Shown here: positions 1-5,616 of the stretch, piece after piece | Layout: each line of letters opens with the position of its first letter | How positions within the stretch are numbered: the stretch's first letter is position 1 | Assembly (NCBI GenBank): GCA_013695195.1 | Contig: JACDAY010000333.1 | Coordinates: 1-11,911 of the forward strand | Length of the DNA stretch: 11,911 bases | Reading direction: 5' to 3' | Source: Blastocatellia bacterium | Lineage (GTDB): Bacteria > Acidobacteriota > Blastocatellia > Pyrinomonadales > Pyrinomonadaceae | Position numbers and translations under genes: made by a program | Notes under the pieces: model-generated | What the model was told of the DNA's origin: nothing | Database searches by the model: none | What the model saw: only the letters and a program-made list of their open reading frames with translations

Positions 1-213
1 ATCACAATCGACAGTGCTTCAGCCGCGGGGCACGACCAGATTATGTACCTGAGTTGGGAAACACCAAACAACATGCCGTTCCCAATGGCCATAGACATTG
101 AAGTAAACGGCAAGATCCGACGCGTCGAAATGAAGGACTGCAAAGCCTCGGTCAACTTTACGGGAATTGCTCCAATTGTCGATCCGAAAGGCTGGGTCTT
201 GAAGGTTCATTGA
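1..213 (+). CDS. C-terminal end of a probable M1-family metallopeptidase (5' part outside window)
   Basis: The window opens inside a forward reading frame of 70 codons that ends at TGA 211-213. The translation contains FPMAIDIEVNGKIRRVEM and, near the end, a VDPKGWVLK stretch. M1 (gluzincin) aminopeptidases commonly finish this way: a beta-sandwich with an FPMPxDVxxxGKxxRxxM-like strand pair, then a 'DPxxWVL' tail. If this is right, the protein would be a zinc-dependent aminopeptidase, often periplasmic or secreted in this group. The catalytic HExxH and the GxMEN motif would lie upstream of the window and cannot be checked. The call rests only on the tail and is moderate. Another secreted beta-sandwich protein is possible. 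No clear intrinsic terminator follows the stop. Confidence 0.6.
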   Translation: MTIDSASAAGHDQIMYLSWETPNNMPFPMAIDIEVNGKIRRVEMKDCKASVNFTGIAPIVDPKGWVLKVH

Positions 214-310
214 TGGGGTTCTATCGCAGCAGAAAACTCCGCAAAACGAATATTTTAATCTCCAAAAAGCCGCTAATCTTAACCGAATATTAACTTTAGC
301 CAAAAAAGTC

Positions 311-338
311 TTGACATTTCCGAAAAAAACAGTAATGT
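311..338 (+). promoter_or_regulatory. Weak sigma-70-like promoter candidate
   Basis: A perfect TTGACA (311-316) is followed after 16 bases by TAATGT (333-338), which matches the -10 consensus at only three of six positions. A perfect -35 with a poor -10 can indicate an activated or repressed promoter, or simply chance in AT-rich DNA. If used, it would leave a leader of nearly 380 bases before the ATG at 719. Confidence 0.25.
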
Positions 339-342
339 GCTT

Positions 343-355
343 ACACACCCTGTGT
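343..355. repeat. Short dyad ACACA-CCC-TGTGT, possible operator
   Basis: The sequence is a perfect 5-bp inverted repeat around a CCC centre. It lies just after the candidate -10 element at 333-338, where a repressor could act. Its small size means chance is a real alternative. Confidence 0.25.
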
Positions 356-704
356 TTACGGAAAAAAAGATAGCTACGTGAAAGCTGCTTTCAGCATTAT
401 GCAGCGCTCGCGTGAAATCCATTAAAGGCGAAAAAAGACATGCAGTTTGGCTTTTCAATGAGTCGCTGAAATGTTGAAGTACCGGCATTTCCTATGGTAT
501 CGAGGCAGTGCAAGCCAACATAATCCGGTTTTCTTAGGGCTCATTTCATTATTTTTTTTCGTTACGCAAAAACCGGCGCATTTATCGTCTATTGGGTAAA
601 TTGCCAAACGAGTTCTGTAGGTTCCTCAGCAACCCGGGTTTGTAACGGCTTATTGGAATCGGTTTTGACGCATTTGTCCCCCACGCAAATTGCCTGACAT
701 CTAA

Positions 705-710
705 AAGGAG
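705..710 (+). promoter_or_regulatory. Ribosome binding site AAGGAG for the gene at 719
   Basis: AAGGAG lies eight bases before the ATG at 719, close to ideal spacing, and fixes this start. It is the clearest Shine-Dalgarno site on the forward strand of the window. Confidence 0.8.
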
Positions 711-718
711 ACAAAAAA

Positions 719-2245
719 ATGTTTAAATTATCTTTCCCCCAAGGAAACAAGATTCGCCACATTTCACTTTTGTGTGCGTTAGTGATTGCAGCAAGCTGTT
801 GGTTTATGCTGTCAACAACGCCGCGTGCAGCCGGCGGAGGTCCGGTAGTATTGATGGGAATCGATGCGGAAGACGGAGGAGTTGGCGGACATGGCCCAAT
901 AGCGACTTATGCTTCTGTTGTGGACTCGGTTTATGACCAGGCGACAAATAGCGGTACCGGAATTCTCGTTATAGGAGGAGGTAAAGACCTCGTTACTCCT
1001 GACAACGTGACAAGTTTTTGGAATGCGATTGCTGGCTTGAATGGAGTCAGCGTTACCTTTGTAAACGGAGCCGCGAATATAACTAATCGGTCGTTTGCCG
1101 GTTTTAGAATGATCGCTGTGGCTAGCGACAACGTCAATACGCCATTCGGCGGATTGACGCCCGAGGAGAATACGGCTATAGGCGGCAGGCAGGCAGACGT
1201 TGCGGCTTTTATTAACGCGGGTGGTGGTCTGTTTGGCCTTTCATCCCAGTTTGAAGGCAACGAATATCCGTATCTAGGCGGTGTCGGCAGTTTTACTTTC
1301 AGCGATGCCGGTAATTACAGCGACATCACAGCAACCCCGGAGGGAATTCTAGTCGGTATTACCGATACTAACCTGGACGTTTCCGCATGGCACGACGAGT
1401 ATATAACGTTCCCGTCGTTTCTAAAGGTCCTTGCAATAAACCCGTTGACAGGCAACGCTGCCGCGATCGGCGGGTTGACTGTCATGCCGTGCGCTGATGG
1501 CGACGTCGACGGCGTGTGTGATAGCGACGACAACTGCCCGCTTAATTCGAACGCCGATCAGGCCGACTCCGACAGGGACGGAAGAGGCGACGTTTGCGAC
1601 AATTGTCCCGCAACTTCGAACGCCGATCAGGCGGACTCCGACAATGATGGTATAGGTGACGCCTGTGAAGCGTGCGCGGACGGTGATGGTGACGGCATAT
1701 GTGATAGCGTCGACAACTGCCCAATCACGTCTAATCATGATCAAGCTGATGGCGACGGTGACGGAGTAGGCGATGCTTGTGACAACTGCCGAACCACTGC
1801 CAACCCGCTTCAAACTGACACCAACAACAACGGCGTAGGCGATGCTTGCGAACCACCTCCTTCGATTGGCGGCGCCTTTGTAATCGGCGATCAGGTGAAT
1901 GTAACAACCGGTGCAACTGTGTACTTCTGGGGTGCGCAGTGGGTGAAGAATAACCCGATGAGCGGCGGGGCTGGGCCGAAGGCGTTCAAGGGCTTCGAGA
2001 ATAGTTTGGCGCCGCCCGCGTGCGGAAGCACATGGACAAGCCAGCCTGGCAACAGCTCGAACCCGCCGGCTACAATACCGGAGTTTATGGCCGTGATTGT
2101 GACCAGTACGGTGCAGAAAAACGGGAATTCCATTTCCGGCAACGTGAGACGGATCGTTATAGTGCGGACGAACTCCGCCTACGGGCCTGCTCCAGGGCAT
2201 GTGGGCACGGGTGAGGTCGTCTCTGTTCTCTGCAGCACACCTTGA
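719..2245 (+). CDS. Exported thrombospondin type 3 (TSP3) repeat protein
   Basis: This 508-residue protein starts with a signal peptide: a basic start, a hydrophobic core at about 15-32, and likely cleavage near the Ala-Ala at 37-38. Residues about 42-255 form a compact alpha/beta-looking domain with VVLMGIDAEDGG, GILVIGGGK and a FINAGGGLFGLS stretch. This is reminiscent of glutamine-amidotransferase-like (ThuA-type) folds, although I see no catalytic Cys-His pair. Residues 258-377 hold Asp- and Cys-rich TSP3 repeats (units such as DSDNDGIGDAC and DNCPATSNADQ), which bind calcium in known families. Residues about 383-508 form a C-terminal domain (TVYFWGAQWVKNNPMSG, then paired Cys) that I associate with acidobacterial and actinobacterial secreted proteins. 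The protein is probably extracellular or surface-attached; its ligand is unknown. A strong ribosome binding site supports the start. It stands alone and ends in an intrinsic terminator. The export and TSP3 calls are sure, the function is not. Confidence 0.9.
   Translation: MFKLSFPQGNKIRHISLLCALVIAASCWFMLSTTPRAAGGGPVVLMGIDAEDGGVGGHGPIATYASVVDSVYDQATNSGTGILVIGGGKDLVTPDNVTSFWNAIAGLNGVSVTFVNGAANITNRSFAGFRMIAVASDNVNTPFGGLTPEENTAIGGRQADVAAFINAGGGLFGLSSQFEGNEYPYLGGVGSFTFSDAGNYSDITATPEGILVGITDTNLDVSAWHDEYITFPSFLKVLAINPLTGNAAAIGGLTVMPCADGDVDGVCDSDDNCPLNSNADQADSDRDGRGDVCDNCPATSNADQADSDNDGIGDACEACADGDGDGICDSVDNCPITSNHDQADGDGDGVGDACDNCRTTANPLQTDTNNNGVGDACEPPPSIGGAFVIGDQVNVTTGATVYFWGAQWVKNNPMSGGAGPKAFKGFENSLAPPACGSTWTSQPGNSSNPPATIPEFMAVIVTSTVQKNGNSISGNVRRIVIVRTNSAYGPAPGHVGTGEVVSVLCSTP
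1490..1849 (+). repeat. TSP3 repeat array within the exported protein gene
   Basis: About five Asp/Asn- and Cys-rich units encode the calcium-binding repeats (residues 258-377). At DNA level two 29-base copies, at 1546-1574 and 1615-1643, differ by one base (C or G in the Ala codon) and sit 69 bases apart. Copies further right are more diverged. This suggests recent duplication of one unit inside an older array. Confidence 0.85.
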
Positions 2246-2273
2246 CCGAAGCGGGTCGATCCGCCTAACTATT

Positions 2274-2323
2274 CCGTTCCCGGTCATGTCCATTTTCGAC
2301 ATGACCGGGAACGGCTTTTTTTT
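2274..2323 (+). terminator. Intrinsic terminator of the TSP3 gene
   Basis: A perfect 17-bp stem (2274-2290 with 2298-2314) encloses the 7-base loop CATTTTC and is followed by C and eight T residues (2316-2323). It lies 29 bases after the TGA of the forward gene. On the minus strand the same stem lacks a following T-run, so it mainly stops forward transcripts, shielding the converging RNase gene from antisense reading. It may still protect the 3' end of RNase mRNA as a hairpin. Confidence 0.93.
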
Positions 2324-2330
2324 GACTTTT

Positions 2331-5033
2331 TTAAATAAACGCAAAATCGAATTGGGCCTGGTGAATGTGCGGGTCAGCCGTCAGATCCACATTTCCGAGG
2401 TGCGCTTCGATCTCCTCGAGAACCTCGCTTTCAGTGCTTCGCAGGGCCTGCGCGACCTCAGGATGGATGCGCAAAGTGGTTTGTTTCACGTCATCGAGAT
2501 GTTTGCCCAGCCGTGCGGCTTCCGTCAAAATCTCGAAGCACACGGTTTGCGGCGATTTTACCCAACCCGAACCCTCGCAGTAATCGCACACGGAGCACAT
2601 CGTGCGTTCGAGCGACTGCTTGACGCGCTTGCGGGTCATTATGATAAGGCCGAAATCGTTGAATGAAAGTACTTTAGTCGGCGATTTGTCCGAGGCAAGG
2701 GCTTCCTGCAAAGCCTGCGAAACCTTGTTGCGGTTGCGCCGGTCTTCCATGTCGATCAAATCGAGCACAATGATCCCGCCGAGGTCGCGCAGGCGAATTT
2801 GACGCGCGATCTCATCGACCGCTTCCATATTCGTGCGGGTGATGGTGTCTTCGAGCCGGGCATTTCCCTTGCCGACAAATTTGCCGGTATTAACATCGAT
2901 AGCAACCAGTGCCTCGGTCTGATTGATTACCAGATAGCCGCCGGACCGGAGCCATACACGCGGTTTTAATGCCTTGTCGATCTCTTCCTGAACGCCGTAA
3001 GCGTCGAGGATCGGCTCATCGCGGGTGTAAAGCTTGACGCGTTTAACCATCCGCGGCTGAATGCGGTTGATGAATTCGACAGTGCGGAGATATTCTTCCT
3101 CGCTGTCCACGCGGATAGCCGTGAATTCGTCGGACATGTGATCGCGGAGAATGCGCTGGACAATGTCAAGATCCTGATGCACGACGGCGGGTGACTTTGC
3201 CTTTTCGGAAGTCTTCTTTACGTCGAGCCATGTTCGCACAAGATATTTTGCATCGTTTCGCAGGTCCTCTTCGGCAATTCCGGTTCCGGCAGTCCTGACG
3301 ATAAAGCCGCCCGACGGAATGTCTTCGTCCTGCCTGATACGCTGGATCAGCGTTCTCAGCCTGCTACGCTCGCTCGCGGATTCGATCTTGCGCGAAACAC
3401 CGAGGTGTTCGATCGTCGGCATGTATACGAGATATCGGCCGGGAAGCGCGATGTGCGACGTTATACGGGCGCCTTTGCGTGCGATCGGCTCTTTGGCTAT
3501 CTGTACTAAAATTTCCTGGCCCTCGCGCAGCAGATCGGAAATCGTTGGCTGCGGCGGACGCGTCCGGCGGTCGCCACGGTCATTTCGGTCGAAACGTTTA
3601 TTATCGCCCGGCCCGCTCCTGGGCCTGTTTTCACGGTTATCTCTCGGCTCGCGCGTATCCCGTGTATCTCTGATTTCACGGTTCTCCCTGGGCTCACGGT
3701 TCTCCCGGGGCTCACGCGCGTCACGGTTATCACGGTTGTCCCTTACATCGCGCCGGGCATTATCTCTGGCACCTCGGTTTTCGCGGTTGTCTCGTGACTC
3801 GTGTAAATTTCTTGGTTCAGCTGGCTCGACAACCGTTTTATCCGGATCCGGCGTGTTATTACCGGAAGACCGCGTTTCTCTCACCTCAATGTCTTCCGCG
3901 GCTTCGGTCTCGATGGACACTGCTTCGCCGTTTTCAAGTCCGCTCATCTCAGAAGTTTCCGTATTCAATTCACCTTCCTCCGGCCGGCGGCTGCGGCTTC
4001 CTCCACGCCTTCGCCCGCGCCCACCGCGTCTGACAGACATTTCCGCTGCGTCGCTCGATTCTTTAATGCTTGCTTCAGAATCTTCTAACGGACTGCTTTC
4101 CTCTTTTTTCTTGGATTTGCCACGCGGTTTTTTGGTTTTTTCCGGTTTTGCTTCGCCGGAGGTTTCCGCTGCATCATCACTGCCGGATTCTTTTACTGTC
4201 CTGCGGCTGCCTTTTGAAGTTTTGGGCGGAGATGTTTTCTTTCCACCACGGCTTTTTCTTACCTGCGGCTCATCGTCCTCATCGGCTATACGCTGGAACC
4301 CGCTGGTAGCATCAGCCATCGAAGCGATCAACGAGCCGACCTCCGCAGCCGGTGTGCTTTCCATATCGAATTCGATCGCACGAACCTGATCGATGATTGC
4401 CTCCTGCATATATGCATCCTTAAACATCTCTCCGGTATCCTCATCATCAACAATACGCTCAAATCCGGAATCGGCCATCTCATGTACCGGTGCGAGTTCT
4501 TCCGGCCGTTCTTCGGCAGTTCCGGGTCTGTCGTCTCTCGGATCCCGGCCTCTACGCCGGCCGCGGCCGCGGCCTTTTCGTTCCATCTCGGGCCGGACAT
4601 CTTCTGTACTGCCCGCTTCAAATTGCCTTATCGCAGCTTCGTCGCCGTTTTCTTCCAACGGCTCGGCGATTTCCTGAACGGCTTCCATCTGCTTTTCACG
4701 CTCGATGCGCGCACGCTCGATCTGCTCGTTAGCTTCGCGTTTCGCTTCTTCGGGCGTAGTTTTTTTCGATTTCTCCATCACGATACGCTCGATCTCTTCT
4801 TCTTCGTCAAAGAAGTCCGAAACGTAAAGGAACGCATCGCGCTCCAAACCGATGGAGACAAAAGCCGACTGCATACCCGGCAAAACTCTCTGCACCCGTC
4901 CTTTGTAAATGTTGCCGGCGATTCCGGCATTTTCTTCCCCTCGTTCAATATAAAATTCCGTAACCTTTCCGTTATCAAGAATTGCGATCTTTTTTTCGCG
5001 CCCATTGACGCTAACGATCATTTCTTTCGACAT
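2331..5033 (-). CDS. rne: Rne/Rng-family endoribonuclease (RNase E/G) with a giant insertion in the S1 domain
   Basis: This 900-residue cytoplasmic endonuclease would cut single-stranded RNA in mRNA decay and rRNA or tRNA processing. The N-terminus (MSKEMIVSVNGREKKIAI) and the first half of the S1 domain, with RNA-contact residues F58 and F68 (E. coli F57, F67), end near residue 75. The S1 domain resumes at about 498 (DLLREGQEILVQIAKE), with K520 matching E. coli K112. GGFIVRTAG gives the 5'-monophosphate sensor pair R580/T581. D713 (AIDVNTG) and D758 (VLDLIDM) match the DNase I-like metal ligands D303 and D346. The zinc link is C816-x2-C819, with an extra C813 beside it. The insertion of about 407 residues relative to E. 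coli is acidic and Arg-rich, with RG and RDNR repeats. There is little after the catalytic core (about 80 residues), so the usual C-terminal scaffold tail is absent. AAGGA lies about 12 bases before the ATG; the internal Met5 is a less likely start. No frameshift is seen. Confidence 0.97.
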   Translation of the reverse strand: MSKEMIVSVNGREKKIAILDNGKVTEFYIERGEENAGIAGNIYKGRVQRVLPGMQSAFVSIGLERDAFLYVSDFFDEEEEIERIVMEKSKKTTPEEAKREANEQIERARIEREKQMEAVQEIAEPLEENGDEAAIRQFEAGSTEDVRPEMERKGRGRGRRRGRDPRDDRPGTAEERPEELAPVHEMADSGFERIVDDEDTGEMFKDAYMQEAIIDQVRAIEFDMESTPAAEVGSLIASMADATSGFQRIADEDDEPQVRKSRGGKKTSPPKTSKGSRRTVKESGSDDAAETSGEAKPEKTKKPRGKSKKKEESSPLEDSEASIKESSDAAEMSVRRGGRGRRRGGSRSRRPEEGELNTETSEMSGLENGEAVSIETEAAEDIEVRETRSSGNNTPDPDKTVVEPAEPRNLHESRDNRENRGARDNARRDVRDNRDNRDAREPRENREPRENREIRDTRDTREPRDNRENRPRSGPGDNKRFDRNDRGDRRTRPPQPTISDLLREGQEILVQIAKEPIARKGARITSHIALPGRYLVYMPTIEHLGVSRKIESASERSRLRTLIQRIRQDEDIPSGGFIVRTAGTGIAEEDLRNDAKYLVRTWLDVKKTSEKAKSPAVVHQDLDIVQRILRDHMSDEFTAIRVDSEEEYLRTVEFINRIQPRMVKRVKLYTRDEPILDAYGVQEEIDKALKPRVWLRSGGYLVINQTEALVAIDVNTGKFVGKGNARLEDTITRTNMEAVDEIARQIRLRDLGGIIVLDLIDMEDRRNRNKVSQALQEALASDKSPTKVLSFNDFGLIIMTRKRVKQSLERTMCSVCDYCEGSGWVKSPQTVCFEILTEAARLGKHLDDVKQTTLRIHPEVAQALRSTESEVLEEIEAHLGNVDLTADPHIHQAQFDFAFI
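3543..4808 (-). other. Disordered insertion that splits the RNase E/G S1 domain
   Basis: This covers roughly residues 76-497 of the RNase. In order it shows a charged helical stretch (about 76-135), a first RG-rich patch (152-168, RKGRGRGRRRGR), a duplicated MAD..SGFxRI-acidic motif (186-199 and 239-254) flanking a helix-like segment (QEAIIDQVRAIEFDME), a Lys/Ser/Pro-rich part (about 257-320), a second RG patch (335-350) and an Arg/Asp/Asn/Glu repeat tract (about 412-475). The reading frame is intact across it and rejoins the S1 fold exactly, so it is an expressed part of the protein rather than a disruption. Confidence 0.85.
3618..3800 (-). repeat. Arg-Asp/Glu-Asn repeat tract (RDNR/RENR/REPR units)
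   Basis: Residues about 412-472 of the RNase are a tandem of short units such as RDNRDNR, REPRENREPRENR and RDTRDTREPRDNR. The DNA is also periodic. For example, tcacggttctccc recurs at 3676-3688 and 3694-3706, an 18-base (six-codon) period. This is typical of low-complexity tracts that expand by slippage. RNA binding or condensate formation is a reasonable inference for such a polyampholyte. Confidence 0.75.
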
Positions 5034-5287
5034 ATTTAATTGTTTTCCTTAATGTTGTAATACTATTGAAAGCCTGAAGATACGGCGTGTAGACAGGAAA
5101 CTTGAGTGGATTTTTTACAGGCAAAGGCCCGCTAAACCGGCAGTGCAGATTTTGCGCGTGCTTTAATTGTTAGATATTGATTTTGGAAGCGGACTCCAAA
5201 ACAAAAGGCTTTGAATTCTTTCACGCAGGAATCTCTAATTCTCGAAAAGCGTTTTCCGCCTTTCGCAAGTCAGGGAGCACCTATTTC

Positions 5288-5317
5288 TTAACCGGAAATC
5301 GTGCTCGACCCTATAAA
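5288..5317 (+). promoter_or_regulatory. Possible upstream promoter towards the polymerase gene
   Basis: TTAACC (5288-5293, four of six matches to TTGACA) is spaced 18 bases from TATAAA (5312-5317, five of six). It would give a leader of about 290 bases before the ATG at 5617. Chance occurrence in AT-rich DNA cannot be excluded. Confidence 0.25.
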
Positions 5318-5441
5318 ATCTGTGTCCCGATATGCCGGAACGTTTGTAAAATCCTCAAAAGTTTGCACTTCTCTACAAGTTTTCAAATTTCAAAAAATCT
5401 TTAGGCAAACTCGGCTTAGTATAAACGAAATTTAAGGAATC

Positions 5442-5466
5442 GCAAATCTTTAATCGCTAAATTTGC
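5442..5466. repeat. Dyad overlapping the -35 region of the polymerase promoter candidate
   Basis: GCAAAT (5442-5447) and ATTTGC (5461-5466) form perfect arms around a 13-base centre. With one bulged C the pairing extends by two more bases. The dyad covers the TTAATC -35 candidate at 5450-5455, a position typical of a repressor operator. I cannot name a regulator. Confidence 0.35.
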
Positions 5467-5478
5467 AGCTTGTATAAT
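5450..5478 (+). promoter_or_regulatory. Best promoter candidate for the DNA polymerase gene
   Basis: A perfect TATAAT (5473-5478) lies 17 bases after TTAATC (5450-5455, three of six matches). A transcript starting near 5485 would have a leader of about 130 bases that contains a weak hairpin (5492-5515) and a pyrimidine-rich end with no Shine-Dalgarno site. Confidence 0.5.
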
Positions 5479-5616
5479 AAATATCCGCACCAAACGGCCG
5501 ATTACATGTCCGTTTTTAGTTGGCAATAGTCTTACTTTAGCTGTTAGTTCTTTCCCGGAAAAGCTACAATCAGTTATTCACTTTTCGCTTTCTTTCGCAC
5601 TTTTCATTTATCAATT

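Larger units (their letters stand above)
214..718. other. 505-base gene-free region upstream of the TSP3 protein gene
   Basis: I find no convincing coding frame here; the frames that are open on the minus strand lack a ribosome binding site and resemble no family. The stretch is AT-rich, with poly-A and poly-T runs near 321-329, 361-367 and 552-559. It holds a TTGACA hexamer (311-316), a short dyad (343-355), and an imperfect hairpin (GGC 575-577 plus ATTTA 580-584 against TAAAT 597-601 plus GCC 603-605). A strong Shine-Dalgarno site lies at 705-710. It probably carries the promoter and a long 5' leader for the gene at 719. I recognise no riboswitch or small RNA. Confidence 0.6.
5034..5616. 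other. 583-base divergent intergenic region between rne and the polymerase gene
   Basis: No credible gene lies here. A 75-codon frame at 5177-5404 would start on TTG without a ribosome binding site and looks random. The region holds two forward promoter candidates (5288-5317, 5450-5478), a dyad at 5442-5466, and a 9-base direct repeat AAATCTTTA (5395-5403, 5444-5452). It also has a weak hairpin, AAACGG 5492-5497 with CCGTTT 5510-5515, in the likely polymerase leader. The rne side (5034 to about 5180) may be a long mRNA leader. I see no clear hairpin of the enterobacterial rne autoregulatory kind. Confidence 0.55.

Noticed and set aside
1421..2344. 307-codon reverse open frame across the TSP3 gene
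   Set aside because: It is antisense to the TSP3 repeats and runs through the intrinsic terminator. Its Val/Ile/Arg-rich repeats mirror the repeats of the real gene, and it has no ribosome binding site.
3676..3706. Repeats in the RNase insertion as a CRISPR-like or mobile repeat
   Set aside because: The units are directly tandem with an 18-base codon-phased period, no spacers and an intact reading frame, so they are protein low-complexity repeats.
3319..4389. 356-codon forward open frame opposite the RNase gene
   Set aside because: It is the antisense shadow of the Arg/Asp/Glu-rich insertion, giving a biased Ser/Arg/Leu sequence with no recognisable domain. The minus-strand frame has full RNase E/G homology.
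5177..5404. 75-codon forward frame in the rne/polymerase intergenic region
   Set aside because: It would start on TTG without a ribosome binding site, its composition looks random, and it overlaps a plausible promoter. I know of no similar protein.
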